A stretch of DNA of 20,064 bases from a virus: positions 1 through 20,064 of IMG/VR virus record IMGVR_UViG_3300025671_000708. One strand, written 5' to 3'. Of this stretch, positions 1 to 6,870 are shown piece by piece. Positions within the stretch are counted from its first letter, which is position 1. Every line of letters starts with the position of its first letter. The position numbers and the translations under genes are program-made. Below the pieces are notes generated by a model. The model was not told the DNA's origin and made no database searches. It worked only from the letters and a program-made list of their open reading frames with translations.

Positions 1-551
1 ACGCTTCGGCCAGTCTTTATTTAAATATGTGGTTAGGTGCTGGAAGCACTTATACATCTGGAACTTTGGCTACATCTTGGCAATCTGCAACATCAGCCAA
101 TCGTGCGGTAGGCCAAGTTAATCTTGCAGATAGCAATACTAACGAATGGTACATCACAGGCATCCAGTTAGAAGTAGGCGAGACAGCCACGCCGTTTGAA
201 CACCGTAGCTATGGCGATGAGTTGGCTAGGTGTCAGCGGTATCTAAAACTTGGTGGTGCTGGTGTTTATGGCATTTATAACTCTGCCGCTAACATTGAAA
301 TTTCAATACCTTTAAACCCAAATATGAGGGCGGCACCTACACTTTCAATGGCTAAAACAACTGTGACTATTAGTAATAAAACTAATTCTAATACAGCAAC
401 TGCCACAAGTGTTTCAGCAGTAAATATATCTAGCTCACCATCTGGTGTTTATTTTGCACAAATAGGTAACTGCAATGTAACTTCAGCATCTGCTGGACAC
501 ATAGCGCAATTTAGGACAGATGAATTTTTGCAATTAGATGCGGAGTTATAG
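1..551 (+). CDS. Tail fibre/tail protein, C-terminal part (5' end outside window)
   Basis: The reading frame is open from base 3 and ends with TAG at 549-551, so the gene begins upstream of the window; the ATG at 27 is probably internal because the frame continues upstream of it without a stop and no ribosome site precedes it. The visible end is rich in Ser, Thr, Ala and Asn, like a beta-structured fibre. Near its middle is a WYITGIQLEVG stretch followed by TPFEHRSYGDELARCQRYL, a sequence I recognise from the distal part of many phage tail fibre and receptor-binding proteins. A likely role is host adhesion at the virion surface. The next gene starts at the base after the stop. The family call is from memory of the motif; the exact receptor or enzyme activity cannot be read here. 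Confidence 0.75.
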   Translation, partial: ASASLYLNMWLGAGSTYTSGTLATSWQSATSANRAVGQVNLADSNTNEWYITGIQLEVGETATPFEHRSYGDELARCQRYLKLGGAGVYGIYNSAANIEISIPLNPNMRAAPTLSMAKTTVTISNKTNSNTATATSVSAVNISSSPSGVYFAQIGNCNVTSASAGHIAQFRTDEFLQLDAEL

Positions 552-722
552 ATGAACATAGAGAACGCACAATATTCTGCTGATAATGGTGAAAACGTAA
601 GCGTCAACGCAACCATTAACGGTATTACAGTGTCAGTCCCACTTGACCCAGCCAACCGCCACTACGCTGAGATACTACGCCAAGTAGAAGCTGGCACCCT
701 GACCATAGCGGATGCTGATTGA
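552..722 (+). CDS. Small conserved phage protein, 56 residues, tail region
   Basis: ATG at 552 directly follows the TAG of the fibre gene and the frame closes with TGA at 720-722. The product begins MNIENAQYSADNG and has a central V-S-V-P-L-D-P stretch and an acidic C-terminus (TIADAD). Small proteins of this appearance often follow fibre genes in marine phages, but I know no function. The zero-base spacing upstream and the TGATG junction with the next gene argue for a genuine, translationally coupled gene. No membrane segment or signal peptide is visible. It could be a small chaperone or accessory to the fibre; that is inference from position only. Confidence 0.65.
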   Translation: MNIENAQYSADNGENVSVNATINGITVSVPLDPANRHYAEILRQVEAGTLTIADAD

Positions 723-1447
723 TGCTAGGCGCGGTTGCTATATCAGAACGAGGCATATCAGATCAGGGTGTAATTCTTCCCGGTTCTGAAACGCTGACTG
801 CCGCCTTTACGAAAGCAAACAACGGAAACCTAACACTAGACGGTTCTGCTGACTTAGAGGCTATTGCCACCAAGACATCTATAGCCGTAGGTATTCTTGT
901 GGGGATTATGGAATCATCCACAATCTTTACACAGACCACAGTGCCTACACGGTTTGCCACTGGTATTTCAGCTAGCGTGACCAGTTTCGACCAATCATCA
1001 ACATTAGATGTTATTGTTGACGGGGTTTCGGAACAGTCCTTTAACTTTACGCAAGATGCAGAGGGTGTGCGCTTTGCCACTATCGTGTCAGAGCAGGATG
1101 CTAACTTTACTCAAAGCACCGCTCCAAACATGATATTTGCGGCGGTGTCAGAGCAGGATGCTAACTTTACTCAAGGAACTAATGGCGGTATAGTAAAGCT
1201 CGGTGAATCAGAGCTTATCTCTGTATTTACACAAATAGCTTCGGGTGGTTTTGTTAGGTTACTTGAGTCCGAAGTTTCAGCGGTATTTATACAAACCGCC
1301 GATGGTAGGTTATATTGGGACGACTGGGCGCAGTCGCCAAACAACTCACCCCCTGAAGCGTGGGTTCAAATTGTGCCAACTGGCGGCACATGGACAGAAA
1401 TCAACGCGGGTGGTACAGTAGAGATATGGACACAAAAGGTGGTTTAA
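722..1447 (+). CDS. Virion-associated repeat protein: nine exact 20-residue repeats ending in FTQ
   Basis: The frame can start at ATG 722 (241 residues) or at TTG 719 one codon earlier; ATG is preferred because it overlaps the preceding TGA. The sequence from residue 12 to 191 divides without any insertion or deletion into nine 20-residue units that end in F-T-Q or a variant; the third residue from the end of each unit is at 29, 49, 69, 89, 109, 129, 149, 169 and 189 (F in all but the second, where it is A). Units 6 and 7 share VSEQDANFTQ. A Trp-rich tail follows, with A-W-V-Q-I, T-W-T-E-I and I-W-T-Q-K. Such fixed-pitch repeats with alternating hydrophobic residues suggest a beta-solenoid or stacked beta-hairpin rod. 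Its place between fibre and collar genes suggests a tail-tip or fibre component. I recall similar FTQ repeats in other marine phages but no assigned role. Confidence 0.75.
   Translation: MLGAVAISERGISDQGVILPGSETLTAAFTKANNGNLTLDGSADLEAIATKTSIAVGILVGIMESSTIFTQTTVPTRFATGISASVTSFDQSSTLDVIVDGVSEQSFNFTQDAEGVRFATIVSEQDANFTQSTAPNMIFAAVSEQDANFTQGTNGGIVKLGESELISVFTQIASGGFVRLLESEVSAVFIQTADGRLYWDDWAQSPNNSPPEAWVQIVPTGGTWTEINAGGTVEIWTQKVV
1085..1174 (+). repeat. Perfect 30-base direct repeat with 60-base period
   Basis: Bases 1085-1114 and 1145-1174 are identical over 30 bases, and both neighbouring bases differ on each side. The distance is exactly 60 bases, one 20-residue unit of the surrounding repeat protein. 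The other units match only at the protein level, so this pair is the most recently duplicated or gene-converted one. Confidence 0.9.
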
Positions 1448-2560
1448 ATGGCGTCTACCTATACAGATAACACAGGTATTGAAAAACCGGGACCGGGCGA
1501 ACAGTCGGGTTCTTGGGGTACTACAACCAATACAAACTTTGATATTATTGACCGCAGCTTAAATGGTGTTGGTAATATCACATTAATAGGAACGACACAT
1601 ACATTGTCCACATCAGACGGCTCCTTGTCTGACGGTCATTATCGTGCGCTTATTTTAGGCGGAACGCCTACTGGTACTAATACAATTACTATTACGCCAA
1701 CCGATCAAGAAAAAGTCTATCTTGTTTTTAATAACTCTGGGCAAACAGCCGTATTTACGCAAGGTTCTGGTGGCAATGCTACTGTTAGCAACGGTGCGAC
1801 TGCTTGGATCTATGCTAATGGTGGTGGCGCAAGCGCACAAGTTAGAGCCGTTCCTTCAGATGTAATTGACGACTCGACCCCACAGCTAGGCGGCAACTTA
1901 GATGTTAATGGTAACTCAATTGTGTCTGTTAGCAATGGTGACATTTCTATTACACCAGACGGCACAGGGGATGTTATTCTTGACGGCTTAAAATACCCAC
2001 AAGCAGATGGTAACGCTGGTGAGTTTTTGACCACGGATGGTGCAGGCCAGTTAAGTTTTGCTGACGTGGCTTCGTCAGCTTTTAGCTCCGGTATGTTAAT
2101 GCCCTATGCTGGTGCGACTGCGCCAACGGGGTGGTTTCTTTGTTACGGTCAAGCAGTTAGTCGTACAACATACGCGGATCTATTTGCTGTTGTCGGCACA
2201 ACTTATGGTGCTGGTGATGGGTCAACTACATTTAACCTACCTGATCTCCGTGGCCGTGTTATTGCTGGTAAAGACGACATGGGCGGCGTTTCCGCTGATC
2301 GTCTAACAGATCAATCTGGTGGTTTGGATGGTGATGTTCTTGGTGATACAGGTGGTGCAGAAACTCATACACTTGTTGAGGCGGAACTAGCGGCGCATAC
2401 ACACAGTGTGCCTTCCGGTGGAGGTGGTGCTTCAAACTATGCACTTGGTGGTCCAGCGGGTTCATTCTCTGTGTCACAAACTACGGGTTCAGCGGGTAGC
2501 GACACTGCACACAACAACGTACAGCCCACAATAATCTTGACCTATATTATTAAAACATAG
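1448..2560 (+). CDS. Tail fibre with phage tail-collar domain
   Basis: Of 370 residues, the N-terminus (TYTDNTGIEKPGPGEQSGSWG) resembles the attachment end of fibres from marine phages. A spine follows around residues 140-205 with the LGGNLDVNG / ISITPDGTGDV / LTTDGAGQLSF phrases typical of beta-rich fibre shafts. Residues about 215-280 form a tail-collar domain (PF07484 type): MPYAGATAPTGWFLCYGQ, then Y-G-x-G-D-G-S-T-T-F-N-L-P-D-L-R-G-R. The end carries His pairs (ETHTL, AAHTHS) and HNNVQPTIILTYIIKT, the usual C-terminus of this class, where trimer histidines can bind metal. The ATG follows the upstream TAA with no gap. It is likely a trimeric receptor-binding or short tail fibre protein. 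Confidence 0.88.
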   Translation: MASTYTDNTGIEKPGPGEQSGSWGTTTNTNFDIIDRSLNGVGNITLIGTTHTLSTSDGSLSDGHYRALILGGTPTGTNTITITPTDQEKVYLVFNNSGQTAVFTQGSGGNATVSNGATAWIYANGGGASAQVRAVPSDVIDDSTPQLGGNLDVNGNSIVSVSNGDISITPDGTGDVILDGLKYPQADGNAGEFLTTDGAGQLSFADVASSAFSSGMLMPYAGATAPTGWFLCYGQAVSRTTYADLFAVVGTTYGAGDGSTTFNLPDLRGRVIAGKDDMGGVSADRLTDQSGGLDGDVLGDTGGAETHTLVEAELAAHTHSVPSGGGGASNYALGGPAGSFSVSQTTGSAGSDTAHNNVQPTIILTYIIKT

Positions 2561-2568
2561 GTGGTTAC

Positions 2569-4674
2569 ATGCCGCTAACAAAGCTACAGTTCCGACCCGG
2601 AATAAATCAGGACATAACCTCATATTCAAATGAGGGCGGCTGGCGTGATGGTGACAAAATCAGGTTTCGTCTGGGCTACCCCGAAAAAATTGGTGGCTGG
2701 CAAAAGTTTTCTGAGTCTACTTATGAGGGAGCCGCCCGTGCGCTTCATAACTGGATCGCATTAGACGGATCTAACTATCTAGGTGTCGGAACACATCTTA
2801 AATATTACATCGAAGAAGGTACGTCTTTTAATGACATCACACCTATCCGCGAAACCACTGCGGCAGGTGCTATAACATTTGCTGCGACAAACGGCAGTTC
2901 AGTTATAACTGTTACGGACACAAGCCACGGTTGTCAGCAAAATGACTTTGTGACCTACACAGACGCGGCTTCTCTGGGCGGAAATGTTACAGATGTTATT
3001 TTAAATCAAGAACATCAAATAACCCGTGTTATTGATGCCGACACATATGAGATTACTGTTAGTGTAACAGCAAATGCTTCAGACACAGGTAACGGTGGCG
3101 CTTCTGTTGTAGGCGAGTATCAAATTAATGTTGGTTTGAACACAACCGTGGGCGGCACAGGCTGGGGTGCAGGTTCATATGGCGGTGTTTCTGGTCATAT
3201 CCCAGCAGCGACAACACTATCTGGAAACATAACTGCTGGCGTTGCAACTATTCCATTAACCAGCGTCGCTGGTTTCCCGACATCGGGCTACGTTGTTATA
3301 AATGGCGAAATAATTCAATACACAGGTGTTTCTTCCCCTAACTTAACAGGTGCTACACGGGGTTTGTTTGGAACAACAGCTTCCGCCCACAGTAGCGGAG
3401 ATACAGTTACAGAAGCAACTTACGGTTGGGGCATGCCGTCTTCACTGTCAACCACAACTCAGATCCGCCTTTGGTCGCATGATAACTTTGGCGAAGACTT
3501 GCTTATAAACCCACGAGATTCGTTTATTTATTATTGGGACAAGTCCGGCGGTGCAGGCGCAAGAGCCGTGGAACTATCTACACTAACTGGAACTAAGACA
3601 TCTGTGCCTACGGTATGTAAACAGGTAATGGTTTCTGACCGTGATCGACATGTTTTAGCTTTTGGGTGTGATGGCATTAACCCTAGCTCTTCTGCAACAC
3701 AAGGGGATGAAGTTCAAGATCCGCTACTTATTCGATTCTCAGATCAAGAAGATCCGCTAGACTGGTATCCATCCGCGACTAATACTGCTGGCGACTTGCG
3801 CCTTGGTTCTGGGTCTACGTTTGTTAAGGCAATAGAGACAAAACGTGAGATCTTGGTGTGGACAGATACGGCGCTCACTTCACTCCGGTTCATCGGGCCA
3901 CCATTTACTTTTGGTCTGCAACAGCTTGCCAACAACATTACTATCATTGGCCCTAACGCGGCAGTAGCTACGGAAGACTTTGTGTTCTGGATGGGGTTAG
4001 ATAACTTTTATGTCTACGCTGGTCAGACAGCGCAGTTACCTTGTACAGTTAAGGACAAAGTGTTCGCCGACATTAACTTGGCTGAATTTGATAAAGTCTA
4101 CGGCGCAGTTAACAGTGAGTTTGGTGAGGTGTTTTGGCTTTATCCGTCCGCCGCATCATCAGAAAATGACAGGTATGTCGTGTATAACTACATCGACAAA
4201 ATTTGGTATTTTGGAACACTCAGTAGAACAGCATGGTTGGATCGTGGCACAAGGGACTTCCCAATTGCAGCAGAAAGCGGGTATTTATATAACCATGAAT
4301 TTGGTTACGATGACGATGGTCAGCCTATGGATTCCTTCATAGAGTCAGCGGCGATGGATCTTGGCGATGGCGATCATTTTGCATACATCCGCCGCGTCAT
4401 ACCGGATCTTACTTTCACTGGTTCGACTGCGATTAGTTCGCCGCAGGCTACTTTTACGCTCAAGGCGCGTAATTTTCCGGGCGAAGATTTTGGTAATACA
4501 GCGGCGGGGACTACATCAAGAACAGCCGTAAGCCCTGTTGAAGAATTTACAAATCAGCTAGATCTTCGTGTTCGTGGACGTTCTTTTGCAATTCGTGTAG
4601 AATCTAACGCATTAGAATCAAAATGGAAACTTGGAAGCCCCCGCGTGGATATTAGACAGGACGGTAGACGCTAA
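2569..4674 (+). CDS. Gp10-like head/tail structural protein (DNA-stabilisation or tail-hub type)
   Basis: The 701-residue product begins MPLTKLQFRPGINQDITSY and continues with GGWRDGDKIRFRLGYPEKIGGW, a start I know from structural proteins of marine podoviruses. A later section, about residues 405-500 (REILVWTDTALTSLRFIGPP, then F-T-F-G-L-Q, EDFVFWMGLDNFYVYAG), follows the layout of the P22 Gp10 family, which closes the portal after packaging; many of these proteins fold as beta-propellers. Between about residues 95 and 285 there are two inserts that look like separate beta modules: ITFAATNGSSVITVTDTSHG to YEITVSVTA, and LSGNITAGVATIPLTSVAGF to GATRGLFGTTA, the latter with an EIIQYTGV core found in other phage proteins. 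The gene starts 8 bases after the collar fibre and its TAA overlaps the next ATG by one base. Gp10 kinship is a memory-based assignment of medium strength. Confidence 0.7.
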   Translation: MPLTKLQFRPGINQDITSYSNEGGWRDGDKIRFRLGYPEKIGGWQKFSESTYEGAARALHNWIALDGSNYLGVGTHLKYYIEEGTSFNDITPIRETTAAGAITFAATNGSSVITVTDTSHGCQQNDFVTYTDAASLGGNVTDVILNQEHQITRVIDADTYEITVSVTANASDTGNGGASVVGEYQINVGLNTTVGGTGWGAGSYGGVSGHIPAATTLSGNITAGVATIPLTSVAGFPTSGYVVINGEIIQYTGVSSPNLTGATRGLFGTTASAHSSGDTVTEATYGWGMPSSLSTTTQIRLWSHDNFGEDLLINPRDSFIYYWDKSGGAGARAVELSTLTGTKTSVPTVCKQVMVSDRDRHVLAFGCDGINPSSSATQGDEVQDPLLIRFSDQEDPLDWYPSATNTAGDLRLGSGSTFVKAIETKREILVWTDTALTSLRFIGPPFTFGLQQLANNITIIGPNAAVATEDFVFWMGLDNFYVYAGQTAQLPCTVKDKVFADINLAEFDKVYGAVNSEFGEVFWLYPSAASSENDRYVVYNYIDKIWYFGTLSRTAWLDRGTRDFPIAAESGYLYNHEFGYDDDGQPMDSFIESAAMDLGDGDHFAYIRRVIPDLTFTGSTAISSPQATFTLKARNFPGEDFGNTAAGTTSRTAVSPVEEFTNQLDLRVRGRSFAIRVESNALESKWKLGSPRVDIRQDGRR

Positions 4675-4901
4675 TGTCCAGTTCTCAGATTGCACCACCA
4701 AGGCTACCGGAAGCGCCGTTAGAGTATTCGCAACAGCACATGCAGGATTTAATCCGTGCGCTGGAAGTATTTATTGAACAGGAACGCAACCCCGGTGAGT
4801 TGCGCGGCACAAGAATAACACTAACTGACTTGCCTACAAGCGCCACTGGACTTGAAACTGGTGCATTGTATAATGATGCAGGTACAGTAAAGGTTGCCTA
4901 A
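4674..4901 (+). CDS. Small conserved phage virion-region protein, 75 residues
   Basis: The ATG overlaps the TAA of the Gp10-like gene by one base, so the two are probably translated together. Residues 15-40 (LEYSQQHMQDLIRALEVFIEQE) should form an amphipathic helix. The C-terminus, LPTSATGLETGALYNDAGTVKVA minus a few residues, resembles the L-P-T-S-D-P-x-x-x-G-x-L-W-N-D-x-G-T-L-K-V phrase that ends many marine phage structural proteins, with Tyr in place of the usual Trp. No catalytic or membrane feature is seen. A role as a small head-tail or connector component is inferred from position. Confidence 0.72.
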   Translation: MSSSQIAPPRLPEAPLEYSQQHMQDLIRALEVFIEQERNPGELRGTRITLTDLPTSATGLETGALYNDAGTVKVA

Positions 4902-4940
4902 TGTACAAAATCATAGTATGTTTCGATTAAGGTGATAAAT

Positions 4941-6032
4941 ATGCAAGTAGCCCCATATGAAAACGTAGCCAAAGGTTTGGCTTCTCTCGGCAGGTACGAG
5001 GACGATTATATCGTTCACGCCGCTGAAGGGGAAACAGTTATACCTAAAGAAGTGTTTGACGAAAACCCAGCTTTAAAAGCTAGTCTGTTCAAACAGATGA
5101 GAGCTATTGGTATTGAAAACCCTGAAAGATATGTAGTCGGCAACGCTTTAAATTCTATAAACCCTGACACTGGCCAGCCTGAGTTTTTCTTAAAAAAGGT
5201 TGGTAAGGTTCTTAAAAAAGCCGCGCCTATGATTGGTTCGGTAGTCGGTTTTGCTATTGGTGGTCCTGCTGGTGCCGCTATTGGTTCTGGTTTAGGAAGT
5301 CTTGCTTCTGGCAGGTCGCCGGAAGAAGCACTTATTAACGCTGGTCTTAGTTTTGCTGGGGCTAAGTACCTAGGACCAATGGCGGATAAGGCATTCGGCG
5401 GGGGTGCGCCTTTAGCTGGACAAATGGGTCCGACATCTGCTGGAGCGTTAGGTAATGTCCTTCCTTCCGGTGTTGCTAGTGCGCTTCCGCCGTCAATAGC
5501 TAATCTTGGAGTAGGCTCATTAGCTGCCGCCGCATTAGCGCCTATGGCGGGTAAATCGCTTATGGATATGTTTAAGCCAGAAGAAGTAGCCCAGCCAGAT
5601 CGTAGAGACGTTGTTAGTGAATATTATGCGGCAGTAGCAAGAGGCGAGAACCCTCCTCTACCAGCTGAATTAACTCCGCCGCCTCAATCTAGTTTGATGG
5701 ACCTTGGACCTTCTCAAATTACTCCATCTTCTGAGTTACCAGCGTTAGGTGGTATTTTGTCAAATTATAACGCCGTACCTCGCGATGTTTTTGGCCGTCC
5801 TATGTTTATGAAAGCGATGGCTACAGGTGGTTATGTAACTGGTCCAGGGGGTCCAACCGACGACCAGATACCAACACTTTTATCTAATACAGAATTTGTA
5901 ATGACAGGTAAAGCTGTCGCTGGGGCAGACCCATCAGGTCAAAATAATCCGGATAAAGGGGCTAAAGTTATGATGGGCATAATGCGAGCGTTTGAAAAAG
6001 ATTTCGATGAAAACGCTAGAGCGATGGCGTAG
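4941..6032 (+). CDS. Putative internal virion/ejection protein with glycine-zipper membrane segment
   Basis: ATG 4941 gives 363 residues and has AAGGTG at 4929-4934 at suitable spacing; a GTG in the same frame at 4932 lies inside that ribosome site and is unlikely to be used. The N-terminal 80 residues contain HAAEGETVIPKEVFDENP and RAIGIENPERYVVGN, phrases seen in marine podovirus virion proteins. Residues about 98-122 form a Gly/Ala zipper (GFAIGGPAGAAIGSGLGSLA) able to insert in membranes. A Pro/Ala-rich middle follows. The C-terminus has GPGGPTDDQIPTLLSNTEFV followed by MTGKAV, a motif recurrent in phage structural proteins. The gene heads a run of four large Ala/Gly/Gln-rich genes, as expected for proteins stored in the head and ejected to make a channel. 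Function is inferred. Confidence 0.68.
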   Translation: MQVAPYENVAKGLASLGRYEDDYIVHAAEGETVIPKEVFDENPALKASLFKQMRAIGIENPERYVVGNALNSINPDTGQPEFFLKKVGKVLKKAAPMIGSVVGFAIGGPAGAAIGSGLGSLASGRSPEEALINAGLSFAGAKYLGPMADKAFGGGAPLAGQMGPTSAGALGNVLPSGVASALPPSIANLGVGSLAAAALAPMAGKSLMDMFKPEEVAQPDRRDVVSEYYAAVARGENPPLPAELTPPPQSSLMDLGPSQITPSSELPALGGILSNYNAVPRDVFGRPMFMKAMATGGYVTGPGGPTDDQIPTLLSNTEFVMTGKAVAGADPSGQNNPDKGAKVMMGIMRAFEKDFDENARAMA

Positions 6033-6041
6033 GAGTAAAAT

Positions 6042-6860
6042 ATGGCTGAAACTCAAACCGTAGAGAATATTACCAGACTCGCTCCATTTATGGAGGACTA
6101 CACTCGTAAGTTACTTGAGTCTGCGTATCAGCAAACCCAAACTGGTGGAACTACTCCGGCTCTTCAAGTTGCAGGTCTAACTCCTGAGCAACTATACGCT
6201 GGCTCACTGGCTACTTCTGGGATTGGTGCGTACCAACCATATTTGAATATGGCTACGGGTATGACTGCTAATCCAAACGCATATCAGGCGTATATGTCGC
6301 CATTTACGTCAAGTGTTATCGACGAAGTCGGTAAAGACATAATGCGTCAAACAACTATGCAACAAAACATGCTTGGGAGCCAAGCCGCTACAGCTGGGGC
6401 GTTTGGTGGTTCTAGGGCGGGTATCGCTCAAGGCGAAATTGGCCGAGCTGGGCTTGATGCTTTTGCAGACGCCTCTGCTAAACTTCGCGAAGCTGGTTTT
6501 ATGAACGCTCAAAACTTAGTTGGTCAAAGATCTGGTCAACTAGCTAACTTAGCGGGTCTTGGCCAACAGTTTGGTCAACAAGATATTTCAAACCTGTTGG
6601 GTATTGGGTCACTTTACCAAGGACAAAATCAGGCTATACTTGACGCACAAAGAGCTACTGCGCTACAGCAGATGTATGAGCCATATCAGCGTATTGGCTT
6701 CTTTAGTGATATACTTAGAGGCGTCCCAACAACACAGTCTTCCTTGTCGGTTGGTACTTCTCCTAGCCAAAGCCCATTGAGCCAGATCGCTGGTATTGCG
6801 GCAACAGGATTAGGAATAGCTGGTAACTTGGGCTGGAACCCATTAGCAAAAACAGCATAG
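6042..6860 (+). CDS. Putative internal virion protein, Gln/Ala-rich, 272 residues
   Basis: AGGAG at 6031-6035 overlaps the upstream stop and places ATG 6042 at good spacing. The protein is rich in Gln, Ala and Gly. It begins TVENITRLAPFMEDYTRKLL and has L-T-P-E-Q-L-Y-A, then YMSPFTSSVIDEVGKDIMRQ, SQAATAGAFGGSRAGIAQGE, and a series of helical heptad-like stretches (NLVGQRSGQLANLAGLGQQF). The C-terminus is a hydrophobic Gly/Ala stretch (IAGIAATGLGIAGNLG). The AGAFGGSR phrase is familiar from conserved marine podovirus proteins of unknown role. Its place between two other ejection-type genes points to the internal core or DNA-ejection machinery. No enzyme motif is visible. Confidence 0.68.
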   Translation: MAETQTVENITRLAPFMEDYTRKLLESAYQQTQTGGTTPALQVAGLTPEQLYAGSLATSGIGAYQPYLNMATGMTANPNAYQAYMSPFTSSVIDEVGKDIMRQTTMQQNMLGSQAATAGAFGGSRAGIAQGEIGRAGLDAFADASAKLREAGFMNAQNLVGQRSGQLANLAGLGQQFGQQDISNLLGIGSLYQGQNQAILDAQRATALQQMYEPYQRIGFFSDILRGVPTTQSSLSVGTSPSQSPLSQIAGIAATGLGIAGNLGWNPLAKTA

Positions 6861-6870
6861 GAGTTGATTT

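Noticed and set aside
763-1080. 105-codon open frame on the reverse strand
   Set aside because: Antisense to the 20-residue repeat protein; its regularity simply mirrors the repeats.
4932-4940. GTG start for the glycine-zipper protein
   Set aside because: It is part of the AAGGTG that serves ATG 4941.
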